Below, piece by piece: positions 16,466 to 25,211 of a stretch of DNA of 64,000 nucleotides. Within the stretch, counting starts at the first letter, position 1. Each line of letters starts with the position of its first letter. Under the pieces are notes generated by a model. The model saw only the letters and a program-made list of their open reading frames with translations. It was not told the origin of the DNA and made no database searches. This stretch comes from an uncultured bacterium. GTDB lineage: Bacteria; Bacillota; Clostridia; Lachnospirales; Lachnospiraceae. The position numbers were made by a program, and so were the translations under genes. The stretch covers positions 158,887 to 222,886 of the forward strand of contig CANPIC010000001.1 of NCBI GenBank assembly GCA_947574055.1, read 5' to 3'.

Positions 16466-17473
16466 ATGAAAGAATTTGATGCTTCAAAAGTATATCTGAT
16501 CACAGGGGGGGCCGGTTTTATCGGCTTTCATCTGTCGAAACGGCTGTTGGAACAGGGAGCCGCCGTGATTGGCTTTGACAATATGAATGCCTATTATGAT
16601 GTGTCACTGAAAGAAGACAGACTGAAGATCCTGCAGGAGTATGCCGGTTACACCTTTGTCAGGGGTGATCTGGCGGATAAAGAGGCCGTGTTTGCCGTGT
16701 TTGAGAAATATAAGCCTCAGATTACGGTAAATCTGGGAGCGCAGGCAGGAGTGCGATACAGCATCGACAATCCGGATGCCTATGTGTCTTCCAATCTGCT
16801 GGGATTTTATCACATACTGGAAGCCTGCAGGCACTATGGTACGGAGCATCTGGTATTTGCTTCTTCCAGTTCTGTTTATGGCGGCAATGAGAAAGTGCCT
16901 TTTTCCACAGAAGACAAGGTGGATGGCCCGGTGAGCCTGTATGCTGCGACTAAAAAATCCAACGAACTGATGGCACATGCCTATAGCAAACTGTATGGGT
17001 ATCCGGTGACGGGGCTGCGTTTTTTTACCGTGTATGGCCCTATGGGCAGGCCGGATATGGCATATTTTAAATTTGCCGTCAAAATCATGGATGGCAGCCC
17101 GATTGCGATTTACAATAACGGCGATATGCTGCGCGATTTTACGTATATTGATGATATTGTCACAGGGGTATGCAATATTTTGTGCAATCCGCCTGCGGCC
17201 AATAGGCAGGGGGTGGCATATAAGATTTACAACATCGGCAACAATAAGCCGGTGAAGCTGATGGATTTTATTGCCACACTGGAACGATGCCTGGGCAGGG
17301 AGGCAGTGAAGGAGTACTATCCCATGCAGCCGGGGGATGTCTATCAGACCTATGCGGATGTGTCGGAACTGACAAAAGACTTTGGGTTTCGGCCGGATAC
17401 CTCTATTGAAGAGGGGCTGACGGCATTTGTGACATGGTTTAGGAAATACTACGGTTTTAGCCAGGGAGAATAA
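16466..17473 (+). CDS. NAD-dependent UDP-sugar 4-epimerase (UDP-glucuronate epimerase-like)
   Basis: A 335-residue extended short-chain dehydrogenase. The NAD-binding motif is GGAGFIG (residues 14-20), the Ser block is ASSSSVYG and the catalytic Tyr-Lys pair is in YAATKKS. GFDNMNAYYDVSLKEDRL and the long VYGPMGRPDMAYFKF segment match CapI/LspL-type UDP-glucuronate 4-epimerases better than GalE. The likely product is UDP-galacturonate, supplying an acidic sugar to the surface polymer. That substrate call is inferred from family resemblance only. Confidence 0.8.
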   Translation: MKEFDASKVYLITGGAGFIGFHLSKRLLEQGAAVIGFDNMNAYYDVSLKEDRLKILQEYAGYTFVRGDLADKEAVFAVFEKYKPQITVNLGAQAGVRYSIDNPDAYVSSNLLGFYHILEACRHYGTEHLVFASSSSVYGGNEKVPFSTEDKVDGPVSLYAATKKSNELMAHAYSKLYGYPVTGLRFFTVYGPMGRPDMAYFKFAVKIMDGSPIAIYNNGDMLRDFTYIDDIVTGVCNILCNPPAANRQGVAYKIYNIGNNKPVKLMDFIATLERCLGREAVKEYYPMQPGDVYQTYADVSELTKDFGFRPDTSIEEGLTAFVTWFRKYYGFSQGE

Positions 17474-17480
17474 AGAACAG

Positions 17481-19484
17481 ATGAAACAAAAGAAGATCCG
17501 TCTGGCGGTGCTTGTATTTTCTGTTTTGCTGCTGGGTTTTGGGGTGCCGGTTTACGGAGAGCGGGCTGTGGGAAGCGGGTTTTTGCCGGGAAAGACAGTA
17601 TGGCAGCCCGTGGCAGGAGAGATCTGTGTCTCACTTCCCATGGCTCATTTTAGGCAGCAGACGATCCGGCTCTGGTGGAGTGACAGGGAGCATAAATATT
17701 ATCTGTTTTTGCCCTCTTTTTGGCAGGAGGGGGACAGTCTGAAAGTATGGACAGTGGATGGGAGCTCTCTTTTGCTGGATGGGAGCCGGCTGGCATCTGG
17801 CAGGACGGATGCTCTTAGAGAAGGATTGCATACGCTGGAGATCGGCGGGGAATGTTTTGAACTGGAAGTGATGGCATCGGGCCGGATACCGGCTCTGTTT
17901 GTGGAACTGGAAAACGGGAAGCGGGAAGCATTGACCCAGGAACCTTATGAACGACAGGATGGCGGAATACTCATGCTTGTCAATAGTGAGGGGCGTGTGG
18001 AGACAGAAGGTGCCATGGATAATCTGCGTGTCAGAGGCAATACCTCTGCCGACTGGGTCAAGAAACCTTACCAGGTAACGATGAGTCAGGCAGTCGATTT
18101 TCTGAATATGGGCGGTGCTGACACCTGGAATCTGCTGAGCAACTGGTCGGATAAGACATTGCTGCGCAATAAGATCACGTATGATATGGCAGCCCGGGCC
18201 GGCATGGCATATGCGCCGGAAAGCGGGTTTGTGGATCTGTATCTGAACGGGTCCTATGAGGGATGTTATCAGCTCTGTGAAAAGGTGGAAATCGGCAAAA
18301 ACAGGGTGGATATCCGTAATCTGGAAGATTATACCCTGTATGAGCCAAAACAGGAAGAAAAGGATCTGGATGCACTGGCTGTGATTACGAAAGAAGATCC
18401 GCAAAAGGGCGGTGTACAGACACTGGAAAACGGCATCCATCTGCGGGGATATGATACCCAGGTGGGCACGGATGATCTGACAGGGGGATATCTGCTGGAG
18501 ATTGAGCGCCCTTCCCGTATCTATGCCAGCGCCAGTTTCTTTATTACCAAAGGTGGTCAGCCTGTCACGGTAAAACGTCCCAAGTATGCGGACAAGGCGC
18601 AGGTGGCCTATATCGCGGCTAAATGGCAGGCTTTTGAGGATGCGCTTTTCAGCCCGGATGGAGTGAATCCGGGTACCGGTGTTCCTTATACACAATACAT
18701 TGATGGGGAAAGTTTCGTAAAAAAATATCTGGTGGAAGAGATTGTGCGCAATTATGATGCGTCTTCCACGAGCCAGTATTTTTATAAAGATACGGATCAT
18801 GCGGATTGCAGGATATACGCCGGGCCAGTCTGGGACTATGATATGAGCCTTGGCAATCCCATTATGAGTCCTCTTACCAATCAGCATTATATCAGCAGCG
18901 TCAGTCCGTACGGTCTGTTTGCTGCCCTTCCCATGGATGAGTTTTCGATCTGGTATCGAATGTATGAGCATGAAGATTTCCGGGAGGAAGCGGCAAGGGT
19001 CTATACAGAGACTTTTCTGCCTATCTTAAAAGAGCTGGAAGCGGGAGAACTGCAAAAGATGGCCGCCTGTCTGGAGGATGCTGCTTTGGCGGACGGTGTG
19101 CGATGGGAGCGCAACAAAGGGGTGGACCGGGTGTCCAGAGTGCAGGAGTATCAGAACAGTGTACAGATCCTGCAGGAATTTCTGACAACCAGAGAAGGTT
19201 ACCTGACAGGACTCTGGCGTGATGGCCGGGAATCAAAAAAAGTCTACCTGGACGGAGGGGATGCTGACCTGTATATCTCTTATGTGGAAGGTCTGGTGGG
19301 GGATGTGCTGGAAGAACCACTGGCGCCAGAGAAGGAAGGCTATACCTTTGTCAGATGGCTCAACGGCTATACGAAGGAGCCTTATGATTTCACAAAACCC
19401 TATGACGGCAGTGACCTGTATTTTGTGGCGCAGTACAGAAGTGATGCGGATGGCAGTATACTGACCGCGGGAGAAGAACCATGA
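17481..19484 (+). CDS. CotH-family kinase-like surface protein with InlB-type repeat (long paralogue)
   Basis: A 667-residue paralogue of 2989-4764. It has a signal peptide (about residues 5-26, VLVFSVLLLGFGVPVYG), an N-terminal beta domain, a CotH domain and a C-terminal InlB B repeat (about 583-660, with EGYTFVRW). CotH motifs are RGNTSADWVKKPYQV (about 183), YEGCYQLCEKVEIG and GPVWDYDMSLGNP (about 447). It carries an insert of about 70 residues between the YxGxYQL motif and the GGYLLEIE strand that the first paralogue lacks. Probably a secreted, cell-surface atypical kinase; the target is unknown. It lies 8 bases after the epimerase gene in the same operon. Confidence 0.85.
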   Translation: MKQKKIRLAVLVFSVLLLGFGVPVYGERAVGSGFLPGKTVWQPVAGEICVSLPMAHFRQQTIRLWWSDREHKYYLFLPSFWQEGDSLKVWTVDGSSLLLDGSRLASGRTDALREGLHTLEIGGECFELEVMASGRIPALFVELENGKREALTQEPYERQDGGILMLVNSEGRVETEGAMDNLRVRGNTSADWVKKPYQVTMSQAVDFLNMGGADTWNLLSNWSDKTLLRNKITYDMAARAGMAYAPESGFVDLYLNGSYEGCYQLCEKVEIGKNRVDIRNLEDYTLYEPKQEEKDLDALAVITKEDPQKGGVQTLENGIHLRGYDTQVGTDDLTGGYLLEIERPSRIYASASFFITKGGQPVTVKRPKYADKAQVAYIAAKWQAFEDALFSPDGVNPGTGVPYTQYIDGESFVKKYLVEEIVRNYDASSTSQYFYKDTDHADCRIYAGPVWDYDMSLGNPIMSPLTNQHYISSVSPYGLFAALPMDEFSIWYRMYEHEDFREEAARVYTETFLPILKELEAGELQKMAACLEDAALADGVRWERNKGVDRVSRVQEYQNSVQILQEFLTTREGYLTGLWRDGRESKKVYLDGGDADLYISYVEGLVGDVLEEPLAPEKEGYTFVRWLNGYTKEPYDFTKPYDGSDLYFVAQYRSDADGSILTAGEEP

Positions 19485-19520
19485 TCACCCCATAAGGGGA
19501 CTGTTGCCGGGAGGCGGAAG

Positions 19521-21680
19521 ATGATTTTATTATTGTGCATAATCAGCCTGTTTCTGTGGGCTTTTATCATTCAGAAAGCAAGGCCGGGAATCGGTCTGAT
19601 CAGACTGTGTGTGTTTGGCTTATGTGGCTTTTTCTTTTTGTATACGGTTGTCAGTGCCGGCTTTTTCTGGGCGGATTGTTTCACATTTGGCGGTGTACTG
19701 GCCTGCTGTATTGTGTTGCAGGTGTTGCTGGCGGGCTGGATGACGTGTGTGCACCTGCCTGGAACTGCGGGGGAGCAGGGGCGCTTTTGGCAGAGCCTGA
19801 AAATGGACGTGACGTTTGACGGCAGGCAGTGTGTGATTCCATTGGTGATAGCGCTTCTGGCGCTGCCCTTTACCTGGAATAAATTTGAGCTGTACAGTAT
19901 GGGACAGGATCAGGGCACCTATCAGGTGAAGGCGCTCGCGCTGATGAATGGGGAAACGCACAACTATATGGAAATGAAAGAGTTTACCAGGCTGGAAACC
20001 CCTGAGGAACGTCAGAAGTATCTGGACTTTATCTATGGACAGAATAACCTTTATCTGCCCCGCGTGATTGAGGAAACGGAAACGGATGCTGCTGCTTTTG
20101 AGAAGATCGTAGGTACAATCCATGGATTGCCCACGTATTCGGCATTGTTGGCGCTGTGGGGTATGTTGTTTGGATATCCGCAGATGATCGGGGTGCAGAC
20201 GGTGTTGTATCTGTGCAGCCTGTTTCTCATCTGGTTTGTGTGTGAAAACATGCGGCTGCATCTGGCTTCCTGCACCTTTGTCACACTGATGACTGCCGCC
20301 AGTCCTATTGTGTTGTGGCTTTCCAAGTCGTCCTTGACAGAGATAGGGATCATGCTGCTTGTCTGTTGGTTCTTATATGCCCTGACAGCGGAAAAAAGTC
20401 ATTGGACCTGTATGATTCCCATTGTTGTTTTTGCTTTTTATCACATCAGTCTCTATGCCTTTATGCCGATTTTTGTCCTTGTGCTGGCGGTGATGTATAT
20501 CGCACGCCAGGACAGGGGATATCTATACGCTATTATGGGAAGCGTGGCAGGGTATGGCGTGGGAGCGATCTGGGCATTTATGATTGCGCCATATTATTCC
20601 TATGGCAATTACAGTGAACTTGGCAGGATTACCGGTGGTCTGCTGGGAGAGAAGACATTGATTCCGCTGATTACCACTGTTTGTCTGTTCCTGGTAGTAT
20701 TGTGTTTTGTTTTGCAGTATAGCGGCGCGGTCGAAGCGCGTGTGTTTGCGATCTTTGGGTCCGGCGGAAATGAGGCGCACAAAATATGTGCCGGTACCGG
20801 TGCGGCCAAAGAGAACGGGATAAAGAAGGTTGTCTGCCTGCTGATCCGCATACTACTTCTGCTGTCGCTGCTTTTTTTTGTATATAAAGGGGTTGTGCAG
20901 GGAGAGACAACAACGTCCTGTGAATATCTGCAGATCAGCACATATATTTATATGTCGGGTATGCTGATGATTCCGGTCATTTACATCGCGATGTTTCTAA
21001 AACCTGGTGCTTTTTTGAAAGATGAACTGCGTACTTCTCTGACGTTGTTGTTTTTGTATTGTGTGGTTATGTATTCCATGGTGATGCGGGTACGCATTTT
21101 GTATTATTATTATTTTGCCAGATATGCGGCGCTGTTTCTTCCTGTCATTTTTCTGGTAGGTGTTCAAATTCTGGAAGAGATGAACAAAAGAGTGGCAGTT
21201 TTGCTGGCGGTGTGCATGTTTCTCACGTTTGTACCGTATGATCAGGGACTGCTATACCAGAAGGACCATAGTCGCTGTGAATGGGTGTTTTTGGAGGATG
21301 TATGTGAATATATCGGCCCGGAGGATGCCTTCATTGTAGGACCGGATGAACAGCAGATTGTTTTCATCTTTCCGGTGAAGCTGCTGACCGGATGTGATGT
21401 TTACTATGCGGATGAAGGATTGGATAAGCAGTTGAAACAGCTTGCACAGGTATACGAACATGTGTATTATATGGATTATGATACGGCATTTGAGGATAAC
21501 TGGGGCAGCAGCGCTGTGCTGGCGCAGGTGGATGTAACCAAAATTTATACCAACTGGAATCATCTGAGTTATCTGGATTATTTTAATATTTCCAATCCAT
21601 TGACGCCGATTCCGCTGGATTATGTGGAGTACAGACTGAAACTGTCCCTTTATGAGGTGAAAAGAGAGGTGGAAAGATGA
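19521..21680 (+). CDS. GT-C-like polytopic membrane protein
   Basis: A 719-residue protein with about twelve helices and a large first extracytoplasmic loop bearing MGQDQGTYQVKA (about residues 126-137), whose Asp fits a GT-C catalytic base. A C-terminal extracytoplasmic domain follows. Such proteins transfer a sugar from undecaprenyl phosphate to an external acceptor. It overlaps the following GT2 gene by 4 bases, and that enzyme is of the type that makes polyprenyl-phosphate sugars, so the two probably form a donor/transferase pair. The family is not certain. Confidence 0.65.
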   Translation: MILLLCIISLFLWAFIIQKARPGIGLIRLCVFGLCGFFFLYTVVSAGFFWADCFTFGGVLACCIVLQVLLAGWMTCVHLPGTAGEQGRFWQSLKMDVTFDGRQCVIPLVIALLALPFTWNKFELYSMGQDQGTYQVKALALMNGETHNYMEMKEFTRLETPEERQKYLDFIYGQNNLYLPRVIEETETDAAAFEKIVGTIHGLPTYSALLALWGMLFGYPQMIGVQTVLYLCSLFLIWFVCENMRLHLASCTFVTLMTAASPIVLWLSKSSLTEIGIMLLVCWFLYALTAEKSHWTCMIPIVVFAFYHISLYAFMPIFVLVLAVMYIARQDRGYLYAIMGSVAGYGVGAIWAFMIAPYYSYGNYSELGRITGGLLGEKTLIPLITTVCLFLVVLCFVLQYSGAVEARVFAIFGSGGNEAHKICAGTGAAKENGIKKVVCLLIRILLLLSLLFFVYKGVVQGETTTSCEYLQISTYIYMSGMLMIPVIYIAMFLKPGAFLKDELRTSLTLLFLYCVVMYSMVMRVRILYYYYFARYAALFLPVIFLVGVQILEEMNKRVAVLLAVCMFLTFVPYDQGLLYQKDHSRCEWVFLEDVCEYIGPEDAFIVGPDEQQIVFIFPVKLLTGCDVYYADEGLDKQLKQLAQVYEHVYYMDYDTAFEDNWGSSAVLAQVDVTKIYTNWNHLSYLDYFNISNPLTPIPLDYVEYRLKLSLYEVKREVER

Positions 21681-22624
21681 AGCTGATCATACAAATTCCC
21701 TGTCTGAATGAGGCCCAGACACTGGAAATTGCCCTGAACGATTTGCCCAGACAGATAGAAGGCATTGACGAAATTGAGTATCTGATCATTAATGATGGCA
21801 GCAGTGACAATACTGTGGAAGTGGCGAAGAACTGGGGGGTTCATTATGTCGTCAGTTTTCCCAGGAACAGGGGGCTTGCCCGGGGATTTATGGCGGGACT
21901 GGATGCCTGTCTGAAAAATGGGGCAGATATTATTGTCAATACGGATGCGGATAATCAGTACTGCGGAGAAGATATTGTCAGACTGGTGGAACCGATTCTC
22001 AAAGGGGAAGCAGAAGTTGTAATCGGAGAACGCCCCATTGATGAAACGGCCCATTTTTCCCCGTTAAAAAAGAAATTGCAACATCTGGGAAGCTATGTGG
22101 TGAGAAAGGCTTCTGCTACGGATATTCCGGATGCACCCAGTGGGTTTCGGGCGTTCAGCAGAGATGCGGCCATGCGGATGAATGTGATCAATGAATATAC
22201 GTACACGCTGGAGACGATTGTGCAGGCCGGACGCAATCGCATGGCCATTACTTCCGTACCAATCCGTACCAATCCGGAACTGCGTTCTTCCAGACTGTTT
22301 CACAGTATGTTCGGATATGTGAAAAGGTCGATGATGACGATACTGCGGGCTTTTATGATGTACAGGCCGTTGTATTTTTTTACGTTGGTGGCGCTGGTTC
22401 CGTCGTTGATCGGCCTGGGTATTGGTATCCGGTTTTTATATTTTTTCTTCACGGCGGGTGGTGCGGGTCATATCCAGTCGCTGATTCTGGCATGTATGCT
22501 GATTATGATCGGATTTATGACTTTTGTAATCGGGTTGCAGGCGGATGTGATATCTTCCAACAGAAAACTGCTGGAAGATATCCAGTATCATGTGCGCAGG
22601 CTGGAGTATGATGCGAAACAGTGA
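21677..22624 (+). CDS. GT2 polyprenyl-phosphate sugar synthase
   Basis: A 315-residue enzyme. The GT2 N-terminus is LIIQIPCLNEAQTLE, the metal motif NTDADNQY (about residue 93) and the acceptor segment DAPSGFRAFSRDAA. Two C-terminal helices lie at about 234-256 and 268-290. This is the ArnC/GtrB/DPM1 layout: transfer of a sugar to undecaprenyl phosphate in the cytoplasm. It is translationally coupled to the GT-C-like gene before it. Its 3' end overlaps the convergent GT4 gene by 37 bases. Confidence 0.85.
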   Translation: MKLIIQIPCLNEAQTLEIALNDLPRQIEGIDEIEYLIINDGSSDNTVEVAKNWGVHYVVSFPRNRGLARGFMAGLDACLKNGADIIVNTDADNQYCGEDIVRLVEPILKGEAEVVIGERPIDETAHFSPLKKKLQHLGSYVVRKASATDIPDAPSGFRAFSRDAAMRMNVINEYTYTLETIVQAGRNRMAITSVPIRTNPELRSSRLFHSMFGYVKRSMMTILRAFMMYRPLYFFTLVALVPSLIGLGIGIRFLYFFFTAGGAGHIQSLILACMLIMIGFMTFVIGLQADVISSNRKLLEDIQYHVRRLEYDAKQ

Positions 22625-23574
22625 AGAATACAGTCTGCGAGTGCCTGGCTGTCGCCCATGGGCACATAAAACACGGGTACTTTCCAGGCAGTATCCCGTT
22701 CCCGGGATGCAGGATTGTCACCCAGGATCATAGGCTTTTCCATGGCCTCATAGATATAGGCTTTTCCGGGAATGGTGCGCCGGGCTTTGGGGATGGTGCC
22801 GTGGAAATGCCCGGCCAGACAAAGATCGGCCCCGGCAATTTCTTCGGCCAGTGCCTCCTGCGACAACCAGGAAAAGTAGCGGATATGGCTGTCTGCCGGC
22901 TTTTTCCATTTTGCGGGAATGGGGCCGATGATGGTGAAGTAAATTTCCCCTTTGTCCTGTAAAAGCCGGATGGCATCCAGGATGACAGGCAGGCCCTGCA
23001 AGGGCAGGACAGAGCCAAAGTAAAGCACGTGAAAACCCTGAGAAGGACGTGTGGGACGGGGATAATAGATGGTAGTATCGGCTTTCAGATATAGTGTTTC
23101 CTGCATTCCTTTTGGGGAAAACTCGCTGGCAAAGTAGTGTCCATGGGCTTTTGTATCACTGATGATGAGTCCGGCGCGTCTTATGGTATAGCGGTCCAGC
23201 AGATAGAGGAGCCGGCCGGTAAGGCTTTGAGGAGAAAATTTTTGTCTGTCATATACGAGAGTATCATAAAAAGAGATAAAAAAATCTTCTATTAAAAAAG
23301 CACGTCGGAACTTGCAGGAAAAGAAGGGCACGATAAGCTGTGGGGCAAAGCCGATAAAGACCACGGAATATTGTTTCATGGAAGTCAACAGCAGTTTTGT
23401 CCAGACGGACAAAAGACGCCGGGGATAGGAAGCGCTGCTGCTTCCTATGATGTGTACTGTAGCGGCATGCTCTTTCAACAGTTCGATTTCCTGGGTATTG
23501 CGTAAATAATCGAGATTTTTGGTTGTAATAAAAAGTACGGATTGTCCTTTGATTTTTTTTATCAATGTTGTCAT
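22588..23574 (-). CDS. GT4-like glycosyltransferase
   Basis: A 328-residue GT-B enzyme. The N-terminal half contains SVLFITTKNLDYLRN and the C-terminal half VLYFGSVLPLQGLPVILDAI, FTIIGPIP and the donor-site region KAYIYEAMEKPMILGDN. The usual EGxP/E box is weak, so the donor is unclear. It is alone on the minus strand and converges on the GT2 gene. The 163-base gap upstream separates it from the divergent flippase gene. It probably adds one sugar to the lipid-linked repeat; membership in GT4 is likely but not certain. Confidence 0.7.
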   Translation of the reverse strand: MTTLIKKIKGQSVLFITTKNLDYLRNTQEIELLKEHAATVHIIGSSSASYPRRLLSVWTKLLLTSMKQYSVVFIGFAPQLIVPFFSCKFRRAFLIEDFFISFYDTLVYDRQKFSPQSLTGRLLYLLDRYTIRRAGLIISDTKAHGHYFASEFSPKGMQETLYLKADTTIYYPRPTRPSQGFHVLYFGSVLPLQGLPVILDAIRLLQDKGEIYFTIIGPIPAKWKKPADSHIRYFSWLSQEALAEEIAGADLCLAGHFHGTIPKARRTIPGKAYIYEAMEKPMILGDNPASRERDTAWKVPVFYVPMGDSQALADCILHCFASYSSLRT

Positions 23575-23627
23575 AACAGCCTCCGTGAAATAGAAATTGA
23601 CAGGTAAATATGGTATGGGCTCTGTCC

Positions 23628-23643
23628 CATGTACCTGTACATG
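23628..23643. promoter_or_regulatory. Inverted repeat between divergent genes
   Basis: CATGTAC and GTACATG flank a 2-base centre in the 163-base gap between the divergent GT4 and flippase genes. An ATGGG/CCCAT hairpin lies just to its left. It may be an operator; TTGACA at 23597-23602 lacks a convincing -10 partner, so I call no promoter. Confidence 0.3.
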
Positions 23644-23737
23644 ATAACTGACGCTATTTAACAGTATACCATGGAAGACAGTGCGGGTACAGTGTTATGG
23701 AACCATATCGAATATTCTGACGAAAAGGCGGAAAATT

Positions 23738-25156
23738 ATGTATACAGGCATTATACTTCATGTGATGAATAAGCTCGCTTTTGTCATCGGCAGTTATACG
23801 ATGCATTTTTTTCTGGGAAGATATCTCCCGGAGGCGCAATATGGCATAATCGGTACGATCATTACGATCATCAACTTTGAATACATCTTTTTTACCGACG
23901 GGGTGCGACAGGGGATGTCCAGATCCATAGCGGCAGGCCGCTATGATGAAAGACATCTGATCCGGCTGGGGATACAGGTCCAGGTTATCATGATTGTTCT
24001 TTTCTTTTTTGGTACCTGGGCTGGTGCCTCTTCCATAGCGGCGTTTTTGGGGGATGAGACTCTGATTCCTTATATCAGGGGAGTGGCCTGCCTTTTGCCT
24101 TTTACCGGAATTTATTCTCTTATGCTGGGGATCTTAAATGGGCATAAAGCGTTTGTGGCAGAAGCGGGAATTGGGAGTATCTATCCGGTTTTAAAGTTGT
24201 CTGTGATACCGGCAGTTCTGTTTCTGTACGAAGATGCAGTAATCGGTGTGGAAATGGGCTTTTTGTTTGCAGGAGTTGTGACGATGGTGCTTTCTGCTCT
24301 GCAGGTGGTACGCAGTCGAAAAGCGTTTCGTCAGACAAGCGAGCGTATGTCGGCTAGGGAGTACACAAAGATCACGCTGAGTTATATGCTTCTTTTTTGT
24401 GTCACGACAGTGATGATGAATCTGGATACCCTGATTCTGAAAAGTGTGACGGGCAGTGATGAGGCAGTGGGATATTACACAGGGGTTGCTACCTTTGCCA
24501 AAGTACCTTATTTTCTTCTGACAGCGTTTTATACGGTGGCGTTGCCGGTCGTGACCAGAAATTATGTGACGGGGGAACTGGAGAAAGCGCAAAAAGCAGT
24601 GAGCGATCTGATGACGATTATCATCAGTCTGGTGCTGCCGGTTGCAGTGGTGATTTCTGCAGCATCCGGACATATTCTTGCGGCTTTTTACAAACCGTCT
24701 TATGTGGCCGGTCAAAATGCCCTTTCTTTTCTCGCTTTTGCCATTGCCTTCCTGGGAATGACACTTGTGTTTACGATGGTCATTTCAGCAGCGGATCAGA
24801 AAAAATGGATTGCACTGCTGTCAGTGGGTATGTTTGTAACAGAACTTATTTTATGTCCGGTTTTCACCGGTTATTTTTCTCTTACAGGAACCGCGGCGGC
24901 TACATTTCTGACTGCGGGAGCGGGGATGCTGGTATCGGCAGCAGGTGTGAAACGGATTTTCGGAATGTTCTGGCAAAAAAAACATACGCTGCTTTTATTG
25001 TGGAATCTGGCAGCGTATGTGGGGTACTTTTTTATCTTCCGTTGTCTTTCCGACTGCAGTTTCTTCTTTTTGGCCGGTCTTTGTGCTGTCTGCTATGTGG
25101 CATTAGCCGGGACTGCGGTGTTCCGGCTGGGACTGCTGAAACAATACAGGCAATGA
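23738..25156 (+). CDS. Oligosaccharide flippase (MOP superfamily)
   Basis: A 472-residue polytopic protein with about 14 helices. GRYLPEAQYGIIGTIITIINFEYIFFTDGVRQGMSR is split over two typical blocks, and there is a later cavity segment, as in polysaccharide flippases. It is the second flippase in the window and unlike the first in sequence. The frame opens at 23681, but ATG 23738 has AAGGCGG 6 bases upstream and starts directly at the first helix, so it is the better start. Substrate is presumably a lipid-linked glycan made by neighbouring glycosyltransferases. Confidence 0.8.
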   Translation: MYTGIILHVMNKLAFVIGSYTMHFFLGRYLPEAQYGIIGTIITIINFEYIFFTDGVRQGMSRSIAAGRYDERHLIRLGIQVQVIMIVLFFFGTWAGASSIAAFLGDETLIPYIRGVACLLPFTGIYSLMLGILNGHKAFVAEAGIGSIYPVLKLSVIPAVLFLYEDAVIGVEMGFLFAGVVTMVLSALQVVRSRKAFRQTSERMSAREYTKITLSYMLLFCVTTVMMNLDTLILKSVTGSDEAVGYYTGVATFAKVPYFLLTAFYTVALPVVTRNYVTGELEKAQKAVSDLMTIIISLVLPVAVVISAASGHILAAFYKPSYVAGQNALSFLAFAIAFLGMTLVFTMVISAADQKKWIALLSVGMFVTELILCPVFTGYFSLTGTAAATFLTAGAGMLVSAAGVKRIFGMFWQKKHTLLLLWNLAAYVGYFFIFRCLSDCSFFFLAGLCAVCYVALAGTAVFRLGLLKQYRQ

Positions 25157-25211
25157 CCATGCGGAAGGGTTTCAATTTTTGTATGGCAGAAGCGCTTGTG
25201 ACAGGACCGTT

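Noticed and set aside
17631..18971. 446-codon minus-strand open frame opposite the second CotH gene
   Set aside because: Same pattern as the first CotH gene: long antisense frames arise from the codon bias of this family, not from a second gene.
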